A program made the translations under genes and the position numbers. Below are positions 52,953 through 63,017 of a DNA stretch of 64,000 bases, piece by piece; position 1 is the stretch's first letter, and each line of letters opens with the position of its first letter. The DNA lies in NCBI RefSeq assembly GCF_002079305.1, contig NZ_CP015039.1, positions 3,078,501 through 3,142,500 on the forward strand, in the 5' to 3' direction. Below the pieces are notes generated by a model. That model was not told the origin of the DNA and did not search any database. It saw only the letters and a list, made by a program, of their open reading frames with translations. The stretch is from Rhodovulum sp. P5 (GTDB lineage Bacteria; Pseudomonadota; Alphaproteobacteria; Rhodobacterales; Rhodobacteraceae).

Positions 52953-53798
52953 GTGACAGCAAACTATGCGCGTTCTGACAAGGAATGCCGGGACTTCCTG
53001 GCCCAGAAACTGCCGCACTACCATATCATAGACCTGAACGGGAAAGTGCGCACGCCGGGGCGAGTCGACCGCAATCAGGAGTTCGACTATGTCGGCCTGA
53101 CCAATGCCAGCCTGAAAGGCATGCGCGTTCTGGATGTTGGCGCACTTGACGGTGTCTTGGCCTTCAGGGCCGAGAAAGCCGGGGCCTCGCAGGTGCTGGC
53201 AATCGACGTTGAGGATCCAGCTGAACAGGACTGGGGCTGGGACGGGCCGGCGCCGTCTTTCGCGGGCAAGGGCGAGATCAAGAACAGGGTCTTTCCGGCG
53301 TTGAAGACGTTCTTCGGAAGCGCGGTCGAGCGCAAGAAGAAGACCGTTTACGACATGACGGCGGATGCCGACGGCATGTTCGACCTGATCTTCTTCTACG
53401 GGGTGCTTTATCACCTGCGGCATCCCCTTCTGGCATTCGACCGGCTACGCGCGGTGTGCCGCGGTGCCATCGTGGTGGAGACCCATGTCTGCAACTACGA
53501 CCCGTATCTGCCGGTCTGCCTGTTCTACGGTGACGATGTGCTGGACAACGCGGACAGCAACTGGTCCGGCCCGACAGAGGCGTGCGTGGCATCCTGGATG
53601 CGGGATGCAGGGTTCAAGACCGTCTTTGCCGAGACCCGACCCCGCGTGGCCTCGCGCCAGCGTTTCGTGGGCTTCGTCGATGCCCCGACATTCGAGGTGA
53701 ACACGGATACATTCCGGCTGCTTGACAGCGATTACTTCGCGGAGGTCCGCCGGGAAGCGGCCAGCCGCATTCGCGTGGGCCGAATGTGGCGACGCTGA
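52953..53798 (+). CDS. CmoB-like (DUF1698) methyltransferase
   Basis: 281 residues. VLDVGALDGVLAFRAEKAGA (motif I), VLAIDVEDP, then LIFFYGVLYHLRHPLLAFDR, the post-motif pattern of the CmoB/tRNA-(mo5U34)-methyltransferase-like family. GTG 52953 with GAAGGGAG upstream is better than ATG 52908, which lacks a ribosome site. Island position favours a sugar target over tRNA, but this is inference. Confidence 0.8.
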   Translation: MTANYARSDKECRDFLAQKLPHYHIIDLNGKVRTPGRVDRNQEFDYVGLTNASLKGMRVLDVGALDGVLAFRAEKAGASQVLAIDVEDPAEQDWGWDGPAPSFAGKGEIKNRVFPALKTFFGSAVERKKKTVYDMTADADGMFDLIFFYGVLYHLRHPLLAFDRLRAVCRGAIVVETHVCNYDPYLPVCLFYGDDVLDNADSNWSGPTEACVASWMRDAGFKTVFAETRPRVASRQRFVGFVDAPTFEVNTDTFRLLDSDYFAEVRREAASRIRVGRMWRR

Positions 53799-53818
53799 GC
53801 ATCCACGGGAGCAGGTGA

Positions 53819-55507
53819 ATGGAGGAAGCGGCTTCCCTCGATGCGGGCAAGGGCGACCCTGTGCCGGGAAACGGGGCAACCGGACCGGACGTAGAGGTCT
53901 GGCACGCCGGTACGCCGCCCTTTCTTGGGGTCGAGCGGAATAAGGTCGTAGTTGTGGTTCGGGCGTCGGAGTTTTCTGACAACGCTGATGCCTTGAACAG
54001 CCTTATCACCCGGCTCTCGGGCCACCCCAAGCGTTCGCTGTACCTCATTTTCATCGGGGAGGGTGCAACGGGCGTTCCCGGTCTGTCGAAGGTCACGCTT
54101 GCCGACCTTTTTGCCGATGTCGGCCCGACCGACATCTTCGTCCATGCCCAGGCCGAAGGCGATGCCGATCCCGGGCTGCCGCCGACCCTGTTGCGGGGTC
54201 TGTTAGATCAAAACATCCGTTCGGTGCGGCAGTTCACGTCCGATGGGGCTGAGTGGCCCTATCGCCTTGGCGAAACGGGAGAGCGAAAGGTGCTGTTCGT
54301 CTTTCCCGGCCCGATCTTCCCGATCAACATGGGATCGCACCAACGGGCCGTGAACATGATGCTGGCATTGATTGCCCATGGCTGCGACCTGACCGTTGTC
54401 CTGTCCGGCCCAAGCTATGCGGCACGTATGGCGGCGCTTCCCCCGCTCAGTCTCTTGGCATGCAAGACGGATCACTACCCCAACCGGAAGGATCTGTTCG
54501 CGCGGTGGCGGGTGCAGGCGGAGACCAAACTTCTGGATCTTGGCCGCGCGGTCGGGGCCACGCGGGCGCCCCGGCGCGAAAGCTTCGGCCAGCGTGTGCG
54601 TTTGCGTAATTCCGTAGCGTCTTTGCGGTGCCTGAAGCGGCACGAGATCGACTCTTTCGATGTCGTCTTCGTGAACTATGCATGGCTCCTGCCGAATGTT
54701 CTTCGCCGTCACCCCCGGCGTCCGCCCATCGTCTGCGATACCCATGACGTGCAGTTCGTTCGGTCTTTCAGCGATGAGGCGATACTTCCGGACCCGATCC
54801 GCACCTGGCAGTTCCGACGGGCACAGCGGCAGGAACTGCGCCTGCTCGGGCGGGCGGATCTGGTGCTCGCCATATCGGAGCGCGACCAGTCGGTTCTGGT
54901 GAAGCATCTGCCCGAGGAAAAGGTTGTCCTTGCGAGCAGCAGTTTCGAACATGCGCTGGCGCCGGTCCGGTTGCCGCCCGCCGTCCGCCCGCTTCGCTTC
55001 GGTTTTTTCGGCACGCGGATGGAGGCGAATGAACTTGCCCTTGCCGATGTGCTGACGCGGTGGTGGCCTGCAATTGGGCGATGGTCGCCGGAAAGCCGGC
55101 TGTTCATTGCGGGCAGCATCTGCGGTGGCACGTCACTGCGCCAGCACGGCTATCTTGATGACACGATCGAGCCGGTGGGTTTCGTTCCGACCGTTGCCGG
55201 ATTCTATCAGACGGTCGATGTCTTGCTGTCGCCGGTGCACATGGCGGGCGGCATGAACTTCAAGAATGCGGAGGCGATTGCGGCAGGTGTCACGCTGATC
55301 ACGAACGGCCTTGGTGCCGAGGCGCTGGGGCTCGGCGAAGACCTGCGTGTGGCCGAGACCGAGGGCGACGTGCTTGCCCATTTGCAGCAGATCGAGACGG
55401 ACCCGCAGGCAGAACTTGCACGCCGCCAGAGACTTCAGGACCGCCTGATGGAAAGATACCGGACCGACCCGGCGATCGAGCGCATTTTGAGCGCCGCACC
55501 CGCCTGA
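53819..55507 (+). CDS. GT4 glycosyltransferase with N-terminal extension
   Basis: 562 residues. A 150-residue N-terminal part of no known family (VVVVVRASEFSDN; LYLIFIGEGATGVPG) precedes the GT-B core starting at KVLFVFPGPIFPINMGSHQR (about 157). Conserved core: VCDTHDVQFVRS, FGFFGTRMEANELAL, LSPVHMAGGMNFKNAEAIA and GLGAEALGL. It lies between the CmoB-like and KpsS-like genes with short gaps, so cotranscription is likely. Donor and acceptor unknown. Confidence 0.87.
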   Translation: MEEAASLDAGKGDPVPGNGATGPDVEVWHAGTPPFLGVERNKVVVVVRASEFSDNADALNSLITRLSGHPKRSLYLIFIGEGATGVPGLSKVTLADLFADVGPTDIFVHAQAEGDADPGLPPTLLRGLLDQNIRSVRQFTSDGAEWPYRLGETGERKVLFVFPGPIFPINMGSHQRAVNMMLALIAHGCDLTVVLSGPSYAARMAALPPLSLLACKTDHYPNRKDLFARWRVQAETKLLDLGRAVGATRAPRRESFGQRVRLRNSVASLRCLKRHEIDSFDVVFVNYAWLLPNVLRRHPRRPPIVCDTHDVQFVRSFSDEAILPDPIRTWQFRRAQRQELRLLGRADLVLAISERDQSVLVKHLPEEKVVLASSSFEHALAPVRLPPAVRPLRFGFFGTRMEANELALADVLTRWWPAIGRWSPESRLFIAGSICGGTSLRQHGYLDDTIEPVGFVPTVAGFYQTVDVLLSPVHMAGGMNFKNAEAIAAGVTLITNGLGAEALGLGEDLRVAETEGDVLAHLQQIETDPQAELARRQRLQDRLMERYRTDPAIERILSAAPA

Positions 55508-55508
55508 C

Positions 55509-57041
55509 ATGCGCATCCTGATCCAGTGCGGCGACAACCTGGAGAACACGCGGCGCGTCTTGGCCCTTGCCGTGTTGCTCCGACAGGTCGGCCACGACCC
55601 CGTCGCGGGGGTGTACACCGCCCCGTACGCCGCGCCGTTCGAGGCGATGGGGATCGACACGGTTGCGCTCCATCCCTTGCGCCCTGCGCGGCTTCCGAAG
55701 GACCCTGCGGAGGAGTTGGGCTTCGAGCCGGACATCTTTGAGATGTTGCCGGTCGAACGCGCGTTGGCGCGTCTCGAAGAGAAGGGCAACCCGATGGCAG
55801 AAAAACGGGGTGCAGTGCTGAAGGCCCTCTTCGCGTCCGCGCGCGCAGTGCGCGAGACGGAAGCGGATGCTCTGGTCGTCTGGAACGGTGTGACCGGTCA
55901 TTTCGCCAACGCGTTCAGCTATCTGAAGTCACACCTGAAGATGCCCGGCGGCTTTATCGAGCGGGGGCCCATCCCGGATGGCCTGTTCTTCGATCCGCTC
56001 GGCACGAACGGGGCGTCGTCGCTTGCGGACGGCGCCGTCTTGGGCGCGGCAGAACGCGATGACCTGTTGGGGCGGCACGCGGCGGCCTTGTGGTCCCATT
56101 TCCCGTTCCTCGATCCAAGAGAGTTTGCAGGTCGCGCCTCCGCGCCAAGGGGGAAGCAGATCTTCGTGCCGCTTCAGGTTCAGGGCGACAGCAACATCCT
56201 GCTCTATAGCCAGCATATCAAGAGCATGCGCCGCCTCGTGATAGAGGCGATTACCCTGCGGGACCGCTGGTTTCCCGACCACGAGATCGTCGTGCGCCCG
56301 CATCCCGAGGAAAGCCGGGGACGGCGGCTGAACCTGCCGCAGGTGCCCGGGCTTCGGGTGACGTCCGACGGATCTCTCACCGATCATCTTCAGGTTGCAC
56401 CGATAACGGTCACGGTCAATTCCACCGTCGGGCTGGAGGCTGCATGGCATGGCAGCCTTCCGGTCGTCTATGGCGACGGCATCTATGGTCGGGAGCCTTT
56501 CGTCCTGCGGCAAGACCCCGGGGCGCCGACCGATCCGGCCCCGATCCTGTCAAGGCTGCGGGACGATCCGGTCGCGGCATTGGAGGCGATCACCGATTTC
56601 ATGCTTGTTCTTCTCGACCGCCATCTGGTGCAGCCCCTGCGTGCGACGGAAAGCCGGCCGGAGGCGTTGCTGAAGGCCTTTGCTCCACCACCTGTGCCTG
56701 ACCGACGGTCGCTTTCCGGTGCTCTTTCCCATTTGCGGGGTGCTTTCGCCGAGCATTCTGGGCCGTTGCACTGTCATGTGCTGACCGAACGTCCGCCGAC
56801 CGGGAACCTGGACTACAGGCGTATCGGTCAACCCGTTTCAGCACCCGATATCGACAGGATGCTCCGGGCGCTTTTCATGCGCGACACGCCCTTTGTCGCC
56901 CGGCGCGGGGCTTGGTCAGACCAGTATCATGTCGCCATCGCCGACCCGGATACCCCTGCTGACCGGCTGCGTGGGTACCGTGCCGTTGTCACTCCGAATT
57001 TCGGTGTGCACCCGATCATGCGGACCCCGCCGGAAGCCTGA
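55509..57041 (+). CDS. KpsS-like capsule-synthesis protein
   Basis: 510 residues. The core has EIVVRPHPEESRGRR (about 263) and ITVTVNSTVGLEAAWHGSLP, the motif pair of capsule polysaccharide synthesis proteins (KpsC/KpsS-like, PF05159-type), which carry beta-Kdo transferase activity. An N-terminal Rossmann part (MRILIQCGDNLENTRRVLAL) precedes it; the tail (430-510) is unassigned. It starts one base after the stop of the GT4 gene. Last gene of the plus-strand operon, facing pyrF. Confidence 0.82.
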   Translation: MRILIQCGDNLENTRRVLALAVLLRQVGHDPVAGVYTAPYAAPFEAMGIDTVALHPLRPARLPKDPAEELGFEPDIFEMLPVERALARLEEKGNPMAEKRGAVLKALFASARAVRETEADALVVWNGVTGHFANAFSYLKSHLKMPGGFIERGPIPDGLFFDPLGTNGASSLADGAVLGAAERDDLLGRHAAALWSHFPFLDPREFAGRASAPRGKQIFVPLQVQGDSNILLYSQHIKSMRRLVIEAITLRDRWFPDHEIVVRPHPEESRGRRLNLPQVPGLRVTSDGSLTDHLQVAPITVTVNSTVGLEAAWHGSLPVVYGDGIYGREPFVLRQDPGAPTDPAPILSRLRDDPVAALEAITDFMLVLLDRHLVQPLRATESRPEALLKAFAPPPVPDRRSLSGALSHLRGAFAEHSGPLHCHVLTERPPTGNLDYRRIGQPVSAPDIDRMLRALFMRDTPFVARRGAWSDQYHVAIADPDTPADRLRGYRAVVTPNFGVHPIMRTPPEA

Positions 57042-57116
57042 CGGTCGAAGGCCGGGCTGTGCCAATTCTGCGAGGGAAGTCGCGACCTTTCAGCCAGGAT
57101 GTGGGCTGCCGCTTGG

Positions 57117-57818
57117 CTAGGGGGCAACCGTGCTGAGGTCAGCGAGGATTGCCTTTGCCGCGTCGCGCGGGTTGGAAGCCTGCCAGATGGGGCGGCCGAC
57201 GACCACGTGATCGGCGCCCTCGGCGACGGCCCGGGCCGGTGTTGCCACGCGCTTCTGGTCGCCAAGGTCGGCACCCGCGGGGCGAACGCCCGGGGTTACG
57301 ATCAGCTTTCCTGCAGCTTCCGGCAAGGCGCGGAGCATGGCGGCCTCATGCGGGCTGGCGATGACGCCGTCGGCCCCGGCCTCGAAGGCGCGGGCGGCCC
57401 GTTCGGCGACGATGTCGGGGACGGTGCCGGCCATAATCAGGCTTGCATCCAGATCGTCCCGGTCAAGCGACGTCAGGACCGTGACGCCGAGGATCTTCAT
57501 GTCCGACCCGGCCGCGCCTTCCCGCGCCGCGCGCACCACATGGGGGTCGCCATGCACGGTCAGGAAATCCAGATCGAATTGCGCAAGGCCGCGCACCGCG
57601 GCCTCCACCGTCGCGCCGATATCGAAGAGCTTCATGTCGAGGAAGATGCGCTTGCCGTGTTCGTCCTTCAGTTCGCGCGCAAGCGCAAGCCCCCCGCCGG
57701 TCAGCATGCCCAGACCGATCTTGTAGAAGCTGACCGCATCGCCGATCTGTGCGGCCAGTTGCAGGCCCGCATGGGCATCGGGCACGTCGAGGGCGACGAT
57801 CAGGCGGTCATCGGACAT
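57117..57818 (-). CDS. pyrF: Orotidine 5'-phosphate decarboxylase
   Basis: 233 residues. It makes UMP from OMP, the last step of pyrimidine synthesis. Signature LDMKLFDIGATV (catalytic D-x-K-x-x-D), KIGLGMLTGGG, and ITP-type GVRPAGADLGDQKR near the C-terminus. ATG 57818 begins MSDDRLIVALDVPDAH; the longer frame to 58229 is not conserved and would overlap the clpB region. It converges on the glycan operon and diverges from clpB. Confidence 0.97.
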   Translation of the reverse strand: MSDDRLIVALDVPDAHAGLQLAAQIGDAVSFYKIGLGMLTGGGLALARELKDEHGKRIFLDMKLFDIGATVEAAVRGLAQFDLDFLTVHGDPHVVRAAREGAAGSDMKILGVTVLTSLDRDDLDASLIMAGTVPDIVAERAARAFEAGADGVIASPHEAAMLRALPEAAGKLIVTPGVRPAGADLGDQKRVATPARAVAEGADHVVVGRPIWQASNPRDAAKAILADLSTVAP

Positions 57819-57900
57819 GGGGCAGACTCCTCGGTCGGGTTTCCGCCTTCCTATGGGGCCGATGCGCGTCCGTCCAGATGTGACAAACAAATGCCGTTCT

Positions 57901-57930
57901 CTTGCAACGGCTGAACGGCTTTCCCACATT
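57901..57930 (+). promoter_or_regulatory. Candidate RpoH (heat-shock) promoter of clpB
   Basis: CTTGCAA (57901-57907) and CCCACATT (57923-57930) with a 15-base spacer, 81 bases before the clpB start. They resemble the sigma-32 pair CTTGAA/CCCCAT. ClpB is a classical sigma-32 gene, which supports the call; no transcript data. Confidence 0.45.
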
Positions 57931-58011
57931 CGTGATCGAGGCCCGCGAAAAGACAGGTGCGCTGCCGGGCAGGCACCAGGAGGGATGGGCGCTTGAGAAA
58001 GGAGAATACCG

Positions 58012-60627
58012 ATGAACCTTGAGCAGTTCACGGAACGGTCCCGCGGTTTCCTGCAAGCCGCACAGACAATCGCGATGCGCGAAAGCCACCAGAGGCTTGC
58101 GCCGGAACATTTGCTGAAAGCGTTGATGGACGATGAGGAGGGCATGGCGTCCAACCTCATACGCAAGGCCGGTGGTGCGCCCGAGCGCGTGCTGGACGCT
58201 GTCGATGCTGCGCTGGGCAAATTGCCCAAAGTGTCGGGCGATGTGGGCCAGACCTATCTGGACCAGACAACCGGCAAGGTGCTGGACGAGGCGGAGAAGA
58301 TCGCGAAGAAAGCCGGGGATACGTTTGTCCCCGTCGAGCGTATCCTGATGGCGCTGGCGATGGTGCCGTCGAAGGCCAAGGATGCGTTGGATGCGGGGGC
58401 TGTGACGGCGCAGAACCTGAATGCCGCGATCAACGATATCCGCAAGGGCCGCACGGCTGACTCCGCCTCGGCGGAAGAAGGCTATGACGCGCTGAAGAAA
58501 TATGCGCGCGACCTGACCGAGATGGCCGAGGAAGGCAAGATCGACCCGATCATCGGTCGGGACGAGGAAATTCGCCGTGCGATGCAGGTGCTTTCCCGCC
58601 GCACCAAGAACAACCCTGTGCTGATCGGGGAACCGGGCGTCGGCAAGACCGCGATTGCGGAGGGTCTTGCCCTGCGTATCGTCAATGGCGACGTGCCGGA
58701 AAGCCTGAAGAACAAGCGCCTTATGGCGCTCGACATGGGCGCGCTGATCGCTGGTGCGAAGTATCGCGGCGAGTTCGAGGAACGGCTGAAGGCGATCCTT
58801 AGCGAGATCACCGCCGCGGCGGGTGAGATCATCCTGTTCATCGACGAGATGCACACGCTGGTCGGCGCGGGGAAATCCGAAGGCGCGATGGATGCGGCCA
58901 ACCTGATCAAGCCGGCTTTGGCTCGGGGGGAGTTGCACTGTATCGGCGCAACGACGCTCGACGAGTACCGCAAGCATGTGGAGAAGGACGCGGCCCTTGC
59001 CCGTCGGTTCCAGCCGCTGATGGTCGAGGAACCGACGGTCGAGGACACCGTGTCGATCCTGCGCGGCATCAAGGAGAAGTATGAGCTCCACCACGGGGTG
59101 CGGATTGCCGACTCCGCGCTGGTGGCTGCGGCCACGCTGTCCCACCGCTACATCACCGACCGGTTCCTGCCCGACAAGGCCATCGACCTGGTCGACGAGG
59201 CGGCAAGCCGCCTGCGGATGGAGGTAGACAGCAAGCCCGAGGAACTCGACGCGCTCGACCGCGATATCCTGCAAAAGCAGATCGAGGCAGAGGCCCTGCG
59301 CAAAGAGGACGACGAGGCCTCCAAGGACCGCTTGCAGAAGCTGGAAGCGGAGCTTGCCGACATGCAGCAGCAGTCCGCCGAACTGACCGCCAAGTGGCAG
59401 GCCGAGCGTGACAAGCTGGACAGCGCACGCGATCTGAAGGAGCAACTGGACAAGGCGCGGGCGGAACTGGACCACGCCAAGCGGGAGGGCAACCTCGCGC
59501 GGGCCGGTGAACTCAGCTACGGCGTCATCCCGCAGCTTGAAAAACAGTTGGCCGAGGCGGAAAAGCAGGACGACGATGTCCTGGTCGAAGAGGCGGTGCG
59601 GCCCGAACAGATCGCGCAGGTCGTCGAACGCTGGACCGGTATCCCAACGTCGAAGATGCTGGAGGGCGAACGCGAGAAACTCCTCCGCATGGAAGACGAA
59701 CTGGGCAAGCGCGTAATCGGGCAGCGGCAGGCGGTGACCGCGGTGGCCAATGCCGTGCGTCGGGCGCGTGCCGGGCTGAACGACGAGAACCGGCCGCTTG
59801 GGTCATTCCTGTTCCTGGGGCCCACCGGCGTCGGCAAGACCGAACTGACCAAGGCCGTGGCCGAGTACCTGTTCGACGACGATCAGGCGATGGTGCGCAT
59901 CGACATGTCGGAGTTCATGGAGAAGCATTCGGTCGCCCGTCTGATCGGCGCGCCTCCGGGCTATGTCGGCTATGACGAAGGCGGCGTGCTGACCGAGGCC
60001 GTGCGCCGGCGCCCCTATCAGGTGGTGCTGTTCGACGAGGTCGAGAAGGCACACCCCGAGGTCTTCAACGTTCTGTTGCAGGTTCTGGACGACGGGGTGT
60101 TGACTGACGGGCAGGGCCGCACGGTCGACTTCAAGCAGACGTTGATCGTGCTGACATCGAACCTTGGCAGCCAGGCGCTGAGCCAGCTGCCGGAGGATGC
60201 CGATGCCAGTGCGGCCAAGCGCGATGTGATGGACGCGGTGCGGGCCCATTTCCGCCCCGAATTCCTGAACCGGCTGGACGAGATGGTGGTGTTCGACCGT
60301 CTGACGCGGGACGACATGACCGGGATCGTCGAGATCCAGTTGCGTCGCTTGCAGAAGCGTCTTGCGGGTCGGAACATCATGCTTGACCTGGACGCCAGCG
60401 CCGAGAAGTGGCTGGCCGATGCAGGCTATGATCCGGTCTATGGTGCGCGGCCGCTGAAGCGCGTGATCCAGAAGAGCCTTCAGGACCGGTTGGCCGAGAT
60501 GATCCTTGCCGGAGAGGTCAAGGACGGTGAGGCGGTTTCGGTCACGGCGGGTGCAGATGGGCTGATCATCGGCGAGCGAGTGGTCGGGTCAAACCGGCCG
60601 AAGCCGGATGATGCCGTCGTTCACTGA
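58012..60627 (+). CDS. clpB: ATP-dependent chaperone ClpB
   Basis: 871 residues (E. coli 857). With DnaK it pulls proteins out of aggregates. N-domain (1-150, [18 protein letters not shown]), first AAA+ with GEPGVGKTA (206-213), the coiled-coil middle domain (about 405-530) and second AAA+ with GPTGVGKTE (about 603). AAERL-type C-terminal Clp domain ends in [29 protein letters not shown] site precedes ATG 58012. A stem-loop terminator follows. Confidence 0.98.
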   Translation: MNLEQFTERSRGFLQAAQTIAMRESHQRLAPEHLLKALMDDEEGMASNLIRKAGGAPERVLDAVDAALGKLPKVSGDVGQTYLDQTTGKVLDEAEKIAKKAGDTFVPVERILMALAMVPSKAKDALDAGAVTAQNLNAAINDIRKGRTADSASAEEGYDALKKYARDLTEMAEEGKIDPIIGRDEEIRRAMQVLSRRTKNNPVLIGEPGVGKTAIAEGLALRIVNGDVPESLKNKRLMALDMGALIAGAKYRGEFEERLKAILSEITAAAGEIILFIDEMHTLVGAGKSEGAMDAANLIKPALARGELHCIGATTLDEYRKHVEKDAALARRFQPLMVEEPTVEDTVSILRGIKEKYELHHGVRIADSALVAAATLSHRYITDRFLPDKAIDLVDEAASRLRMEVDSKPEELDALDRDILQKQIEAEALRKEDDEASKDRLQKLEAELADMQQQSAELTAKWQAERDKLDSARDLKEQLDKARAELDHAKREGNLARAGELSYGVIPQLEKQLAEAEKQDDDVLVEEAVRPEQIAQVVERWTGIPTSKMLEGEREKLLRMEDELGKRVIGQRQAVTAVANAVRRARAGLNDENRPLGSFLFLGPTGVGKTELTKAVAEYLFDDDQAMVRIDMSEFMEKHSVARLIGAPPGYVGYDEGGVLTEAVRRRPYQVVLFDEVEKAHPEVFNVLLQVLDDGVLTDGQGRTVDFKQTLIVLTSNLGSQALSQLPEDADASAAKRDVMDAVRAHFRPEFLNRLDEMVVFDRLTRDDMTGIVEIQLRRLQKRLAGRNIMLDLDASAEKWLADAGYDPVYGARPLKRVIQKSLQDRLAEMILAGEVKDGEAVSVTAGADGLIIGERVVGSNRPKPDDAVVH

Positions 60628-60664
60628 ACGCAAGCGTCAGACTGACGTTTGACTGCATGCCATA

Positions 60665-60697
60665 CGGCCCGCCCCTTATGGGCGGGCCGATTTCTTG
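60665..60697 (+). terminator. Terminator after clpB
   Basis: Perfect 10-pair stem CGGCCCGCCC/GGGCGGGCCG (60665-60674 and 60680-60689), 5-base loop, then ATTTCTTG. The T-run is short and interrupted. Confidence 0.75.
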
Positions 60698-60779
60698 AGG
60701 TCACCGCCTATGGGCAGCGCGTTCCGACCGCCCTTCAAAGGCGATACGCCCCTGCGCCGTGGTCCATCGACCAGCCGGG

Positions 60780-61226
60780 TCAGTCCAGCCCGACGGCCTC
60801 TCGCGCGATGGCGTCCAGCAATGCCTCGACCTCTTTCATCGGGCCATCGGGGAATTGACGGTAACCGATTGTCGTCTGGTCGGGCGTGTCCGGCATCTGG
60901 ATGACGAAGATGTCGTAGGGGCAGAACTGGACATTCATCGGATCGGCCTCCATCACCTTGCGCGACAGCGCGGCCGAGCAGAAGCTGAAGATGTCCGCCT
61001 GCAGAAAGACCGTGACGTCAGAGCCGACATCGGCCCTGGTTCGTTCCAGCATCTCGCCGGTATGGCTGACGCTGTCGACCACCAGCCCTTGGCCGATGAC
61101 GGCATTTTCAAGACCGAAGACCACGTCGTCGAAACTCTGATCGACGGTATAGATGATCGGTCCCTCGGCATGGGCGCAGGCCGCGGCGATTGCGAAAGCC
61201 GCTGTGGCGAGTGCTTGTTTCATCAA
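60780..61226 (-). CDS. DUF302 exported protein
   Basis: 148 residues. Signal peptide MMKQALATAAFAIAAACAHA-EG, so a periplasmic product. The DUF302 fold follows (YTVDQSFDDVVFGLENAVIG, ADIFSFCSAALSR, MNVQFCPYDIFVIQMPD). The family is unassigned; members appear near redox or sulfur genes. Two in-frame ATGs (61226, 61223) could start it. It converges on clpB and diverges from the FMN enzyme gene. Confidence 0.87.
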   Translation of the reverse strand: MMKQALATAAFAIAAACAHAEGPIIYTVDQSFDDVVFGLENAVIGQGLVVDSVSHTGEMLERTRADVGSDVTVFLQADIFSFCSAALSRKVMEADPMNVQFCPYDIFVIQMPDTPDQTTIGYRQFPDGPMKEVEALLDAIAREAVGLD

Positions 61227-61347
61227 ATCCTCCCTCCCATCACTTCAGGACGGTTGTATCGCGGTTCCCGCGCGCGCAGTCTAGGGGGGATGGATATGGC
61301 CTCCTTGATCGAGGTCAACAGGCACACGGATACAGACAGGGGGAAAG

Positions 61348-62901
61348 ATGGGCTGGGCGTATTATGCGTTGCAGGTGCTCGCGGGGATGTTCGCGCTGTT
61401 CCTCGGGATCTTGCTGCTGTTGACGATCGTTCTGTTCGTGATGGACCGCATACAGACCGGCGATGCGATCCGGCGGAACTATCCGGTGATCGGTCGGTTC
61501 CGGCATCTTTTTTCGACATTGGGAGAGTTCTTCCGGCAGTATTTCTTCGCCATGGACCGGGAGGAAATGCCGTTCAACCGCGCCCAACGCAACTGGGTCT
61601 ACAAAGCCTCGGAAGGCAAGGGCAACACGGTCGCGTTCGGGTCGACCCGCAACCTGAACATTCCCGGCACGCCGATCTTCATGAATGCGGTCTTCCCGCC
61701 TTTGGACGATCAGTACGCCTCGACCGAGCCGATGCTGATCGGTCCCCATTGCCGTGAACCTTACGTCGCGCCGTCGTTCTTCAACATCTCGGGCATGTCC
61801 TATGGCGCGATTTCGAAACCTGCGGTGCAGGCGCTGGCACGCGGGGCACGGCGTGCCAATGTCTGGATGAATACGGGGGAGGGGGGGCTTGCACCCTATC
61901 ACCTTGAAAGCGGATGCGACGTTGTTTTTCAGATCGGGACCGCGAAGTTCGGTGTGCGTGACGAAGCGGGCAATCTGAGCGATGACAAGTTGCGCGAAGT
62001 CGCCGCGCACAGCCAGGTCAAGATGTTCGAGATCAAGCTTAGCCAGGGGGCCAAGCCGGGCAAGGGGGGCATCCTGCCGGCCGCGAAGATCGACGGGGAA
62101 GTCGCGCGAATTCGCGGTGTACCGATGGGTAAGGATGCAATCTCGCCCAACCGGCACAGGGAGGTGGACGATTTCGACGGCCTGCTGGACCTGATCGCCC
62201 GTATCCGGGATGTGACCGGCAAGCCGGTGGGGATCAAGACCTGTATCGGGTCGGCCGATCCGTGGTTCGACCTCTTTATCAGGATCAAGGAGCGGGGAGT
62301 GGAAAGTGCGCCCGACTTCATCACCGTCGATGGTGGCGAGGGTGGCACGGGTGCAGCCCCCATGCCGCTGATCGACCTTGTCGGTCTGCCCCTGCGCGAG
62401 GCGCTGATCCGCATGGTCGACCTGCGCGATCTTGCCGGGCTGCACGAACGTATCCGCATCGTGGCCAGCGGCAAGCTGGTGGCGCCGGGCGACGTGGCCT
62501 GGGCCATTTGCCTTGGTGCGGACTTCGTGACCAGCGCGCGGGGCTTCATGTTCAGCCTTGGCTGCATTCAGGCCCTGAAATGCAACCGCAACACCTGCCC
62601 CACGGGGATCACCACCCATATCCCGTCCCTGCAGAAGGGATTGGTGGTCGGCGAGAAGGAAAAGCGCGTGGCCGCCTATGCGAAAGCGGTGATCGGCGAG
62701 GTCGAGACCATCGCCCATTCGGTCGGTGTGGCCGAGCCACGCGAAATGCGCCGCCGCCATGTGCGGATCGTGCAGGATGACGGGACCTCGGTCCAGATGA
62801 ACGAGTTGCATCCGTCCGTGCTGCTGGGCGTGGAAGGGCTTGCCAGGGCGCGTGGCCACAAGCGGTTCGAAGCGGCGCTGCAAAGGCTGGGCGAAACCTG
62901 A
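61348..62901 (+). CDS. FMN-binding glutamate-synthase-like membrane protein
   Basis: 517 residues. One N-terminal membrane helix (LAGMFALFLGILLLLTIVLF) is followed by a glutamate synthase central/FMN domain: APSFFNISGMSYGAISKPAV, GEGGTGAAPMPLIDL, ASGKLVAPGDVAWAICLGAD and a Cys cluster CIQALKCNRNTC (3Fe-4S-type). There is no glutaminase domain and no NADPH partner nearby, so it is not a complete glutamate synthase; members are thought to be oxidoreductases of unknown substrate. The TM anchor suggests the membrane face. 116 bases separate it from msrP. Confidence 0.9.
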   Translation: MGWAYYALQVLAGMFALFLGILLLLTIVLFVMDRIQTGDAIRRNYPVIGRFRHLFSTLGEFFRQYFFAMDREEMPFNRAQRNWVYKASEGKGNTVAFGSTRNLNIPGTPIFMNAVFPPLDDQYASTEPMLIGPHCREPYVAPSFFNISGMSYGAISKPAVQALARGARRANVWMNTGEGGLAPYHLESGCDVVFQIGTAKFGVRDEAGNLSDDKLREVAAHSQVKMFEIKLSQGAKPGKGGILPAAKIDGEVARIRGVPMGKDAISPNRHREVDDFDGLLDLIARIRDVTGKPVGIKTCIGSADPWFDLFIRIKERGVESAPDFITVDGGEGGTGAAPMPLIDLVGLPLREALIRMVDLRDLAGLHERIRIVASGKLVAPGDVAWAICLGADFVTSARGFMFSLGCIQALKCNRNTCPTGITTHIPSLQKGLVVGEKEKRVAAYAKAVIGEVETIAHSVGVAEPREMRRRHVRIVQDDGTSVQMNELHPSVLLGVEGLARARGHKRFEAALQRLGET

Positions 62902-63017
62902 TCCGGCCCCCGCGCGGTCCTGTTTCACTGCGCTGACGGCGGTGTGAGGCAAGTTGCTTTGGGCAACCGGAAACATGCGCATAGATTGCGTGTGACCAGA
63001 AGCGGAAAGGGTTTCAG

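Noticed and set aside
61305..61318. TTGAT-CGAG-GTCAA, an FNR/Anr-like box before the FMN enzyme
   Set aside because: One mismatch, only 30 bases from the ATG and no supporting promoter; chance is likely.
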